Under the pieces are notes generated by a model. That model saw nothing but the letters and a program-made list of their open reading frames with translations, had not been told where the DNA came from and searched no databases. This document shows positions 45,825 to 53,659 of a stretch of 64,000 nucleotides of DNA, piece after piece. A program made the translations under genes and the position numbers. How positions within the stretch are numbered: the first letter of the stretch is position 1; each line of letters starts with the position of its first letter. The DNA comes from Solibacteraceae bacterium (lineage in GTDB: Bacteria; Acidobacteriota; Terriglobia; Bryobacterales; Bryobacteraceae): the NCBI GenBank assembly GCA_026984795.1, contig JALSRK010000051.1:1-64000 (forward strand), read 5' to 3'.

Positions 45825-47299
45825 TACTGTGCGTACCTCTTCTTGAACTCTTCGGCCGCCTTCTTGCGGGCCGCACGTTCGGCGGGGCTCATGCGGCCGA
45901 GGAACCACTTGTGCATGTCCGAGTCGAGGATCTGGTTGAGGCGCGCCTCGATGCGGGCGGCGGCGGCCGCCTTGCCGTGGCGCCGGCCCTCGGCGAGCAC
46001 CTCGCGAAGCTGCGGGACGAACTCCATGTAGAAGCGCTCGGCAACCTCGTAGAAGCCGTGCCACTGGGTGTAGTCGGGCCCCATCATGGCGGCGCCGTGG
46101 CGGGCGCGCCGGCCCTCGTGGTGCCAGAGGTAGAAGTAGGTGAACTCGAGCTCCTCGTCGAACTGGATTTCGGTGAGCAGCCCCTCCTTGCGGGCCATCT
46201 GGAACAGCTCGGTGGCCGGCTTGCCGAACTTCTCGTTGTAGAGGTTCACGGCGTTGTCGAACTGCACGTACCAGTTCTTCACCCACTCGGTGGCGTGGCA
46301 GGAAGAGCAGACCTCCTGCATGTCCTTGCGGCGCTGCTGCCAGCTCTTGACGCGCTTGCCGGCCTTGATGGCGGCGGCGTCGATCTTCTCGGAGACCGGC
46401 GGCCGGAGGGTCCAGGAGATGCGCTCGCCGACGTCGTGGGTGACGGGCAGGTTCTTGGTGGCGCCCATGTGGCAGACGCTGCAGGTGGGGCCCTGCTCGA
46501 AGTCCTTGCCTGGGATCCACTCCTTGGCTTCCATCAACGGTTCGAAACGGGCCCGGTTGGCCTCGAACGCGATGCCGTGTTTGGACTCTTGGTAGATCTC
46601 CTTCTGGGGGTGGTCCGGCCCGAGGTGGCACCGTCCGCAGTTCTCCGGCGCCCGGGCCTGGGCCCGTGAGAAGTTGTGCCGGAGGTGGCAGGCCGAACAG
46701 GAGCCGCGGGAACCGTCAGGGTTGAGGCGGCCGATGCCGGTGTTCGGCCAGGTGGCCGGATCGAGCTTGCCGTTGTCGAGCACTTTGATCTCGGCGCCAT
46801 GGCACTGCAGGCAGCCGCTGACGGCGGCCGGCGACGGCTTTACCTTGTTGCCCTGGGCATCGAACTCGACGAAGCCCTCGACTACCTCGGCCAGCACGTT
46901 ATCGAGCGAGCCAAGGATCTGGCCGGCTGAGGCGTGGTGGGAAGCCTGGAACTCGGCGGCCTCGCGCTCGTGGCACTGGGCGCAGTCCTTGGGGCTGACC
47001 ACGGTGGCGATCAGACGACCCTCATGCTGGTAGGCGTCGACGTCGCCTTTCTCCGCCTGGTGGCATTGCAGGCAGCCGATGCCCGACTTGGCGTGGGTGG
47101 AGATCTCCCACTGGCCGACGATGCCGGGGCTCTTGACGCGGTGGCAATCGACGCAGTCCTTGTTTTCACTGGTGACCACGGCGTCGGGCGCTTTCACCAC
47201 GCGCCGGCGGCCTCCTTCGACCCAGGCCACGATGGTCAGGGCGGCGAGGAAGAAGAATGCAAGTGCAATGATGATTTTTTGCTTCTGATCGAGAGACAT
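45824..47299 (-). CDS. Octaheme cytochrome c, hydroxylamine-oxidoreductase (HAO) family
   Basis: 491 aa. An uncleaved N-terminal anchor (about 8-27), then eight CxxCH motifs in order: CVDCH, CLQCH, CAQCH, CLQCH, CSACH, CGRCH, CSVCH and CSSCH. The region MMGPDYTQWHGFYEVAERFY near residue 410 is characteristic of the HAO family. There is no CxxCK, so it is not NrfA. In campylobacterota lacking NrfA, HAO-type proteins beside nap genes reduce nitrite, whereas true HAO oxidises hydroxylamine using a Tyr cross-linked to the active heme; which case holds needs alignment. Encoded between cytochrome b and napD. Confidence 0.85.
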   Translation of the reverse strand: MSLDQKQKIIIALAFFFLAALTIVAWVEGGRRRVVKAPDAVVTSENKDCVDCHRVKSPGIVGQWEISTHAKSGIGCLQCHQAEKGDVDAYQHEGRLIATVVSPKDCAQCHEREAAEFQASHHASAGQILGSLDNVLAEVVEGFVEFDAQGNKVKPSPAAVSGCLQCHGAEIKVLDNGKLDPATWPNTGIGRLNPDGSRGSCSACHLRHNFSRAQARAPENCGRCHLGPDHPQKEIYQESKHGIAFEANRARFEPLMEAKEWIPGKDFEQGPTCSVCHMGATKNLPVTHDVGERISWTLRPPVSEKIDAAAIKAGKRVKSWQQRRKDMQEVCSSCHATEWVKNWYVQFDNAVNLYNEKFGKPATELFQMARKEGLLTEIQFDEELEFTYFYLWHHEGRRARHGAAMMGPDYTQWHGFYEVAERFYMEFVPQLREVLAEGRRHGKAAAAARIEARLNQILDSDMHKWFLGRMSPAERAARKKAAEEFKKRYAQ

Positions 47300-47307
47300 G
47301 GTTTTTC

Positions 47308-48375
47308 TCAGTGCAGCAGGTGCAGGGACTCCCAGACGGTCAGCGTCAGGAGAGAGATTACGGCGCCGGCGCCGATCCAGATCGAGAGTTCACTGTCGGG
47401 CCGGCGTTTGCGGATGCGGGCGTCGATGAGCGGCCAGAAGAAGATCAGGGCGATGAAGAGGCCTTGGGTGGCGACGGCCGCCTGTTCCGGCATCAGCTTG
47501 AGCCAGCGGAAGGCCCAGAAGAAGTACCATTCCGGCTTGATATGCTCCGGCGTGACCAGCGGGTTGGCCTTGGGCCCGAGGCCGGCCGGGAAGACGATGG
47601 CCAGGAAGGTGAGGATGAACATCAGGAACAAGGCCACCGCGATCTCGGTGAACAGATGGTCGGGAATGAACGGGAACCGCTTGGCATCCGGGCCGGCCGG
47701 GGATCCTAGAGGGGAGACGCCGTGGGTGCGCATCAGCAGCAAGTGGCCGAGAAGAACCACCACCATCAGGGTCGGTAAGGCGCCGATGTGGAAAACGAAC
47801 AAGCGCGTGAGCATATTGGACCCGACGTGGGATCCGCCGCGGAGGAACCCGGCCAGATCAGGGCCAATCAGGGGAATCGACTGGAGGATGTTGGCGGCCA
47901 CGGTGGCGCCCCAGAAAGAGAGCTGCTCGTAGACGAGCGAGTAGCCGGTGAAGCCGAAGCCGAGCGTCAACAGCAGCAGCAGGACGCCCAGCATCCAGTT
48001 GCCTTCCCGCGGGCGGCGGTAAGCGCCGGTGAAGAAGACGCGCATCATGTGCAGCAAGACGGCCACGATCATGAGGTTCGCCGACCACTTGTGCAGGCTG
48101 CGGATGTACCAGCCGAAGCGGACTTGGTTGGTAATAGCGGCGACGCTCTCATAGGCCTGGTCCGGCGTGGGCACGTAATAGAACGTGAGCAGCACGCCGG
48201 TGACGGCCTGAATGATGAACAGGTAGGCGGGAGTGCCGCCGAGGCACCACCACCAGCGCTTGAGGTGTCCGGGGACGGGCTCGGAGCCCATCGAGATCAA
48301 GACCTGCTGGTCGACCGGGAAGCGCTCGCGGAGCCAGTCGTTGGCCCGCACCAGCGCGGAAGCAACGCGGCTCAT
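47308..48375 (-). CDS. Cytochrome b (fused b6/subunit IV type) of a quinol-oxidising complex
   Basis: 355 aa from ATG 48375. About eight membrane helices. The two heme-b His pairs are visible in SLHKWSANLMIVAVLLHMMRVF and FHIGALPTLMVVVLLGHLLLM. The quinol-site PEWY motif is EHIKPEWYFFWAFRWLK. N- and C-terminal parts are in one chain, as in bc1 cytochrome b. No cytochrome c1 or f follows; the next gene is the octaheme cytochrome. Overlaps the Rieske gene by 4 nt. Confidence 0.93.
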   Translation of the reverse strand: MSRVASALVRANDWLRERFPVDQQVLISMGSEPVPGHLKRWWWCLGGTPAYLFIIQAVTGVLLTFYYVPTPDQAYESVAAITNQVRFGWYIRSLHKWSANLMIVAVLLHMMRVFFTGAYRRPREGNWMLGVLLLLLTLGFGFTGYSLVYEQLSFWGATVAANILQSIPLIGPDLAGFLRGGSHVGSNMLTRLFVFHIGALPTLMVVVLLGHLLLMRTHGVSPLGSPAGPDAKRFPFIPDHLFTEIAVALFLMFILTFLAIVFPAGLGPKANPLVTPEHIKPEWYFFWAFRWLKLMPEQAAVATQGLFIALIFFWPLIDARIRKRRPDSELSIWIGAGAVISLLTLTVWESLHLLH

Positions 48376-48890
48376 ACCTCCTCCACGACGGCATAGATCG
48401 AGTTGCCCTCGACGAGGATTTCGTAAGGCTTCAGGTTGCTGCCCGACTGAGCCGGCGGGCCGGCGACGGCGACGCCGCCGGCGGTGAAGACTCCGCCGTG
48501 GCACGGGCAGACGAACTCTTCCCGGCGCGCCTCCCAATGGACCTTGCAGCCCAGGTGCGGGCAGCTATTGGAGAAGGCGATGAAAGTATTGCCGGTGACC
48601 GGGTTGATCTTGCCGGTGTTCGAGATCAGCAACTGATCGCCGGTGGGCAGGTTCACGGCCTTGCTGGCGCCGGGACGGATCTGGTCAGAGAAGCCAAGGA
48701 AAACGCGGATGCGACGCGGCGGCTTCGGGGCGGGAAAGACGAACTTCAGTGCATAAGATGCGAATACCCCGTATGCGGCCCCAACAGTAGCGAGGAAACC
48801 GCCGAAGAGGAACTTACGCCGCGCCACCCAGCCGACGATGTCGTTTGCATTGAATGACTTCTGGTTCAACACGCCCCCTTGTGCCGGCAC
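48372..48890 (-). CDS. Rieske [2Fe-2S] protein
   Basis: 172 aa (GTG 48890; GTG 48872 with GGGGG upstream is also plausible). One N-terminal membrane anchor (FLFGGFLATVGAAYGVFAS), then the Rieske fold with both cluster-binding boxes: CPHLGCKVHW and CPCHGGVF. It would take one electron from quinol bound at cytochrome b and pass it to a periplasmic cytochrome. First gene of the minus-strand nitrate unit. The shared TGACTAAAGTCA site is 73 bp upstream. Confidence 0.93.
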   Translation of the reverse strand: MPAQGGVLNQKSFNANDIVGWVARRKFLFGGFLATVGAAYGVFASYALKFVFPAPKPPRRIRVFLGFSDQIRPGASKAVNLPTGDQLLISNTGKINPVTGNTFIAFSNSCPHLGCKVHWEARREEFVCPCHGGVFTAGGVAVAGPPAQSGSNLKPYEILVEGNSIYAVVEEV

Positions 48891-48960
48891 TTGCCCGGCC
48901 GGCGTTTGCTTTGCTCTGTGATCTCATCCCTGATTTTTCCAGCCGTTCCGGGGGTGCTCA

Positions 48961-48974
48961 GTGACTAAAGTCAC
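48961..48974. promoter_or_regulatory. Candidate CRP/FNR/DNR-type operator between Rieske and porin genes
   Basis: Perfect palindrome GTGACT-AA-AGTCAC in the 175-bp divergent region, containing TGACTAAAGTCA, the same element as at 42574-42585. A possible -10 box (TATTTA, 49003-49008) lies downstream toward the outer-membrane protein gene. It would co-regulate both directions in response to low O2, nitrate or NO. Confidence 0.6.
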
Positions 48975-49065
48975 AGAAAGAGAGAAAAATATCTGGTTGA
49001 TCTATTTAGTGTATGATGCATCTCACTGTCTCTCCATCGAGCGCCCTGATCCGCGGGGGGCGCCC

Positions 49066-50499
49066 ATGATTCGACGTTCGATTTGGACTGCACTGGCATG
49101 CGTGCTGCTCTCACCCGGCCTCCTGTCGGCCGGCGACCCGGCCTTCACCGCGAGCTTCCGCAGCCGCCTGGAGCTGTGGGACTGGTTCCAGGCCGACGCG
49201 AACAACGGCTACGCCTTCTCGGGCAACATCTTCCGCTTCGGCGCCGAACAGAAGCGGGAGAAACTGGACTGGAGAATCGAGTTCGCGGCCCCGGTGCTGC
49301 TCGGGCTGCCCGATGACGCGGTCGCCCCGGCGCCGCAAGGGGCGCTCGGGCTGGGCCCGGTCTATTTCGGGTCGAACAAACGGAACCGGAACACGGCCAT
49401 GGTGTTTCCCAAACAGGCCTATCTGCGGTTTCACTCAGGGGGGAGCGGCGGGCATTCGCTCCGTCTCGGCCGGTTCGAGTTCCTGGACGGGGCCGAACGG
49501 AATCCCACGAGCAAGACTCTGGCCGTGCTCAAGAACACCCGGATCAAGCAGCGGCTGATCGGGCCGTTCGGGTTCACGCACGTGGGCCGCAGCTTCGACG
49601 GCTTTCACTATTCCTGGAGCCGTGGTGCGGCCAATGTGACCGCCGTGGGCGCCCTGTCTACCCGAGGCGTTTTCCAGGTGGATGGCTGGGGCTGGACGAA
49701 CACCGGTTTCGGCTACCTGGCCTACTCCCGGGGCTTGGGCTCGGGGCCGAGCGAAGGGGAGCTGCGGGTCTTCGGTATCTACTACCATGACTGGCGGCCG
49801 ATCGGCAAGACCGACAACCGCCCCCTGCCGGTGCGGAAGGCGGACCACGCCAACGTGGCGATCTGGACGTTCGGCGGCCATTACATTCATGCGCTCGAGA
49901 CCGGCGCGGGTACCTTCGACGTGCTGGCCTGGGGGACGGGTCAGACCGGCCGGTGGGGGGTGCAGGACCAGGCCGCCTGGGCGGCCGCCCTGGAAGGCGG
50001 CTGGCAGCCCGGGGGGCCGGCGGCGCTGAAGCCGTGGCTGCGGGGCGGGTGGTTCCGCTCGAGCGGCGACGGAGATCCCACCGACGGGAAGCATAAGACG
50101 TTCTTCCAGATCCTGCCGACGCCGCGGGTCTACGCGCGCTTTCCCTTCTACAATTTGATGAACCTCGAGGACCGGTTTGCCGAGCTGGTTCTCCGGCCGC
50201 ACCCCAAGGTGTTGGTGCGCAGCGATGTCCACTGGCTGCGCCTGAGCGAGACGAATGACCTGTGGTACCTGGGCGGCGGCGCGTTCAATCCGTGGGTGTT
50301 CGGCTACGTGGGACGGCCGAGCTTCGGGGGACGCGGGCTGGCGACGCTCTATGACGTGAGCGTAGACCTCCAGGTGACGAAGAAGTTGAAGCTGGCCGGC
50401 TACTACAGCTTCGCCAACGGCAAGAGCGTCATGCGGGCGATCTATCCGGACGGCAAGAACGCGCAGTACGGGTACCTGGAACTCTCTTACCGGTTCTAA
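49066..50499 (+). CDS. Outer-membrane beta-barrel protein, alginate-export (AlgE-like) family
   Basis: 477 aa from ATG 49066. Signal peptide about 1-22 (ALACVLLSPGLLSAG). The rest alternates polar and aromatic residues in barrel strands: FRSRLELWDWFQ, LRLGRFEFLDGAERNP, and a C-terminal strand ending YLELSYRF with the terminal Phe typical of outer-membrane proteins. Similar AlgE-like barrels are seen next to nitrate/nitrite genes in several phyla, where they may be anion channels; that role here is an inference from the shared divergent promoter. Confidence 0.8.
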   Translation: MIRRSIWTALACVLLSPGLLSAGDPAFTASFRSRLELWDWFQADANNGYAFSGNIFRFGAEQKREKLDWRIEFAAPVLLGLPDDAVAPAPQGALGLGPVYFGSNKRNRNTAMVFPKQAYLRFHSGGSGGHSLRLGRFEFLDGAERNPTSKTLAVLKNTRIKQRLIGPFGFTHVGRSFDGFHYSWSRGAANVTAVGALSTRGVFQVDGWGWTNTGFGYLAYSRGLGSGPSEGELRVFGIYYHDWRPIGKTDNRPLPVRKADHANVAIWTFGGHYIHALETGAGTFDVLAWGTGQTGRWGVQDQAAWAAALEGGWQPGGPAALKPWLRGGWFRSSGDGDPTDGKHKTFFQILPTPRVYARFPFYNLMNLEDRFAELVLRPHPKVLVRSDVHWLRLSETNDLWYLGGGAFNPWVFGYVGRPSFGGRGLATLYDVSVDLQVTKKLKLAGYYSFANGKSVMRAIYPDGKNAQYGYLELSYRF

Positions 50500-50517
50500 A
50501 GCGAGGCCCGGGCGTTC

Positions 50518-51065
50518 TCAGAAGCGGAACTCGCACCCGAACCGGAGAAAACGCGGGGGCTGGATGGCGACCGGCAGCCGTTCCTTGAAGCCGCGTCCGG
50601 TGAGGTCGTGCTCCCGCAGGTGGAGGCCGAGGTTGGGCAGGTTGAAGATGTCGGCGACGAGGCGGAGTGTCCCCGGGCCGATTTCGAAATCCCGGGACGC
50701 GCGGAGACCGACGGCCAGATTGAACTCGGGCCGGTGACCGCCTTCGGGGCTGCCGCGGGGCGTCGCCAGGATCACGACGGGGCCTTGGGCCAAACCCTCG
50801 ACAAGTAGTTTGCGGGCAAACGGGAGACCGTCCCAGTAGGCGGCGGCGAGGCCGAACTGGAGACATCCGAGGCGCCTGGGCGACCGCCAGACGGCCAGCA
50901 GCCGGCCGACGGGAGAGCAATCTGATAAACGGCCCAGAAATCGAACGGGGCCGGTAAGGAACCCAGGGCGCCGGAATCCAGGCCGGATTGGACGCCGGGG
51001 GCCTGGGCGAGGGCCACCAGGACGGGTCCGGCGATGGCTGCCAACCAGCGCGGTGCCACCAGCAT
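50518..51065 (-). pseudogene. Decayed TonB-dependent receptor (signal peptide plus C-terminal barrel end)
   Basis: On the minus strand a signal-peptide-like start (MLVAPRWLAAIAGPVLVALA, 51065) runs to FDFWAVYQIALPSAG, then the frame is lost. In a shifted frame, from about 50905, the text continues LLAVWRSPRRLGCLQFGLA and ends in a receptor-like final strand RFLRFGCEFRF, including LVADIFNLPN. Full receptors have about 700-1100 aa, so the plug and most of the barrel are deleted and a frameshift has occurred. It is not a functional gene. Confidence 0.5.
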
Positions 51066-51113
51066 ACGGGCATTCCCAGATTAGCAGTGCGGCCGGGTGA
51101 CGCCGCCGTTAGA

Positions 51114-52052
51114 ATGAAAGGTTTGATCGTTACTGTCACCGCCAACCCGGCTATCGACCAGATTTTCATCACGGACCGGCTGGCCTTCGATGACCGGAGC
51201 TATCTGCGGGAGCGGGCCGAAGCGCCCGGGGGGCGCGGGATCAACGCTTCCCGGGTTCTCCACCGGCTCGGGTCCAAGACGCTGGCCATCGCTCCGTGCG
51301 GCGGTCCGACGGGGAAACGGTTCGAGGCGTACCTGAAAGGTCTCGGCTTTGCCTTCGAACTGGTGCGGATCCGGAACCCGATCCGGACGAACCGGGCGAT
51401 CACCGACGCCCACGGCTTGACGGTGAAGCTAGACGAGCCGGGGCCGGTGCTCGAGCGCGAGGAGGTGAAACGGCTGGAGGAGGCGGTGCTGCGGCGGTTG
51501 CCGGAGGCAGAGTGGCTGCTGCTCTGCGGGAGCTTGCCGCCGGGGGTCCCGGAGGACTTCTACGCCCGGCTGATCGGGAAGGCGGCGGCGGCCGGTGTTG
51601 AGACGCTTCTGGACGCGGATGGGGCGCCACTGATCGAAGGTCTGGAAGCGCATCCCAGCGTGGCGGCTCCCAACCAGATGGAGGCGGAGCGGCTGTTGAA
51701 CCGGTCACTGATCCTCCGGAGCCATTTTTATGAAGCCGCCGACCAGATCCGGCAGATGGGAGCCGGCACGGTGATCCTGTCGCTGGGCAGCCGCGGGTGC
51801 GTAGTGGCCTCGGCAGATGTGGTGGCCGAGGTTGTGCCGCCGCGCGTCGAGGCGGTCTGTCCGATCGGGGCCGGCGACGCGTTGAACGCCGCATTCGTTT
51901 GGGCGATGACGAACGGCGGCAGCGTGCTGGACGCGGCGCGGTGGGGAGTGGCGGCGGGCACTGCCTCGGCCAAGACGCCAGGGCTGGATTTCGCCGGCCT
52001 CGATCTGATTCGGGAGGTCTACGCTGAGGTCGAGGTTCGCCGGGTGAGCTGA
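51114..52052 (+). CDS. PfkB-family sugar-phosphate kinase (1-phosphofructokinase/tagatose-6-phosphate kinase type)
   Basis: 312 aa from ATG 51114. It begins IVTVTANPAIDQIF, as in FruK/LacC/PfkB. The second family signature is APGGRGINASRVLHRLG. The C-terminal signature PIGAGDALNAAFVWAMTNGG contains the catalytic Asp (GAGD). It phosphorylates a sugar phosphate with ATP. No phosphotransferase-system genes are nearby, so a PfkB (fructose-6-phosphate) or tagatose-type role is more likely than FruK. It begins 48 bp from the start of the decayed receptor on the other strand. Confidence 0.88.
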   Translation: MKGLIVTVTANPAIDQIFITDRLAFDDRSYLRERAEAPGGRGINASRVLHRLGSKTLAIAPCGGPTGKRFEAYLKGLGFAFELVRIRNPIRTNRAITDAHGLTVKLDEPGPVLEREEVKRLEEAVLRRLPEAEWLLLCGSLPPGVPEDFYARLIGKAAAAGVETLLDADGAPLIEGLEAHPSVAAPNQMEAERLLNRSLILRSHFYEAADQIRQMGAGTVILSLGSRGCVVASADVVAEVVPPRVEAVCPIGAGDALNAAFVWAMTNGGSVLDAARWGVAAGTASAKTPGLDFAGLDLIREVYAEVEVRRVS

Positions 52053-52110
52053 TCCCGGAGGCCGCCATGGTTCCCGGCGGCGGTTCCGCCGGTGCGTTCC
52101 GCGTGGGAGA

Positions 52111-52467
52111 ATGGCAGCGATGGAACATTACGACTGGGACAAGGTGGAGCGCGAAGAGCTCGGACCGGGGCTGGCGCGCCAGGTGATTCACACGGAGCGG
52201 ATGACGGTGGCGCGGATCTTTCTCGACCGCGGGGCGGTGGTCCGGCGGCACCAGCACGAGAACGAGCAAGTGACGATGATCCAGAGAGGGCGGCTGCGTT
52301 TCGAGATCGACGGCGCAGTGCGCGAAGCGGCGGCCGGGGAGGTAATACGGATCCCGCCCGACGCACCTCATTCGGTGGAGGCTTTGGAGGACGGACTGGC
52401 GATCGACGTCTTCTGTCCGCGGCGCGAGGACTGGATTCGCGGCGACGATGCGTATCTGAGGGGCTGA
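52111..52467 (+). CDS. Cupin-domain protein
   Basis: 118 aa (ATG 52111; ATG 52120 possible). Single conserved cupin barrel with metal-binding motif 1 in VVRRHQHENEQVTMIQRG (His-x-His ... Glu) and motif 2 in RIPPDAPHSVEAL (His). Substrate unknown; such proteins are isomerases, dioxygenases or sugar-binding regulators. It lies 58 bp after the sugar kinase and 50 bp before a conserved small protein. Confidence 0.8.
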   Translation: MAAMEHYDWDKVEREELGPGLARQVIHTERMTVARIFLDRGAVVRRHQHENEQVTMIQRGRLRFEIDGAVREAAAGEVIRIPPDAPHSVEALEDGLAIDVFCPRREDWIRGDDAYLRG

Positions 52468-52517
52468 GTGCGCGCGGACGGGGTTTCCGGCGGTGTGCCG
52501 CCCCGGGGGGAGGCGCA

Positions 52518-52748
52518 ATGCGGATCGAGGTGGAATGCTACTCCGGTTACAAGCGGGACGAGCGGCCCCTCTGGTTCCGGCTCGAAGGGCGCTGCTTCGA
52601 AGTAGAGGAAGTTCTGGACCGCTGGTATGGGCCCGAGGAGGCGTACTTCAAGGTGCGGGCCGATGACGGCAACCTGTATATCCTGCGCCACACGCCGGGC
52701 GAGCACGGCGACCTTTGGACCCTCCAGGCCTTTTCGGCACGGGCATAG
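52518..52748 (+). CDS. Conserved small protein (RLEGRCFEVEEVLDRWYGPE type)
   Basis: 76 aa from ATG 52518 (GGGGGAGGC upstream). A beta-rich mini-domain with the pattern Y-x-x-D-E-R-P-x-x-F/W-x-L-x-G-R, then VEEVLDRWYGP, YFKVRADDGNLYILRH and a Trp-containing last strand. Short proteins with this arrangement occur widely in acidobacteria and other phyla, with no known role (probably DUF6504-like, from memory). In a run with the cupin and MBL genes. Confidence 0.75.
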   Translation: MRIEVECYSGYKRDERPLWFRLEGRCFEVEEVLDRWYGPEEAYFKVRADDGNLYILRHTPGEHGDLWTLQAFSARA

Positions 52749-52784
52749 CGAACGGGGCGCTGCAACCGTGGACTGAGGAGCGCA

Positions 52785-53570
52785 ATGGAACTGATCCCTC
52801 TGGGCACGAACGGTTATTTCCCCTCTTATGGGCGGCAGACGATGAGCTTCCTGGCGCTCGCCGGCGGGCGGGCGATGCTGCTGGATGCGGGCACGGGGGT
52901 GTCGCGGCTGCTCGAACCCCGGCTGGCGTCGCGGCTGGAAGGCTTCGACACGCTGGACGTGATCCTCTCGCACTACCATCTGGACCACGTCGTGGGGCTG
53001 TCGTATCTACCCGCAGTCTGGAAGGGGAGCAAGGTGCGGATCTTCGGTCCCGCGCCCCCGGTCGCCGAGGCGGATCCGCGAAGCGCTTTGGAGGCGCTCT
53101 TCCGGCCGCCGTTCTTCGTCAAGACGATGGAGGCGTGGTCTTGCGAGGTCGAGATCGTGCCGGTGGAGGGCGAGGAGATGGACCTGGGCGGCCTGCCGGT
53201 GCAGGTGCGGGGCCAAAGCCACCCGGGCGGCTCCATGGGGGTGCGGCTCGGGGATGGAATCGCCTATCTGACGGACACCAGCGTGGATTTCTCCGGCCTG
53301 CCGCTGGCGATGGGGGTGAAGGTTCTGTTGCATGAGGTGTGGTGGACCGATGAGGAGGCGGAGGCAGAGGGGAGGACCGCGGGCCACTCCGCACTGAGTG
53401 CCGTTGCGACGTTCGCCCGAGACGCCCGGGCGGGCCGGCTGCTGGTCGTGCACCATCACCCGAAACGGACGCAGGAGGAGATCGAAGCGATCGCCGAAAG
53501 GGCGGCGGCGATCGCCGGAATTCCGGTGTCGGCCCCGGAGGAGGGCGTTCCTCTGACGGTGGACGGCTGA
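52785..53570 (+). CDS. MBL-fold metallohydrolase
   Basis: 261 aa. Metal site motifs: SHYHLDHVVGL (HxHxDH type), QSHPGGSMGVRL, YLTDTSVDF (bridging Asp) and VVHHHP at the end. Similar to the small RNase Z-like/PhnP-like branch of the metallo-beta-lactamase fold. It probably hydrolyses a phosphodiester or a related ester in the cytoplasm, with no signal peptide seen. Substrate cannot be specified. Confidence 0.85.
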   Translation: MELIPLGTNGYFPSYGRQTMSFLALAGGRAMLLDAGTGVSRLLEPRLASRLEGFDTLDVILSHYHLDHVVGLSYLPAVWKGSKVRIFGPAPPVAEADPRSALEALFRPPFFVKTMEAWSCEVEIVPVEGEEMDLGGLPVQVRGQSHPGGSMGVRLGDGIAYLTDTSVDFSGLPLAMGVKVLLHEVWWTDEEAEAEGRTAGHSALSAVATFARDARAGRLLVVHHHPKRTQEEIEAIAERAAAIAGIPVSAPEEGVPLTVDG

Positions 53571-53659
53571 GGGGCGCAGCCCGCCAGGGCGGCCGGGGCG
53601 GCGCCGGGAGTCTTGCCGGAAAGGGTTCAGGCCGGCAGCCGCACACTACAATAGGGGTG

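Noticed and set aside
45824-47299. Considered NrfA (pentaheme nitrite reductase) for the multiheme protein
   Set aside because: Eight CxxCH motifs and no CxxCK; the sequence has the HAO-family DYTQWHG region instead.
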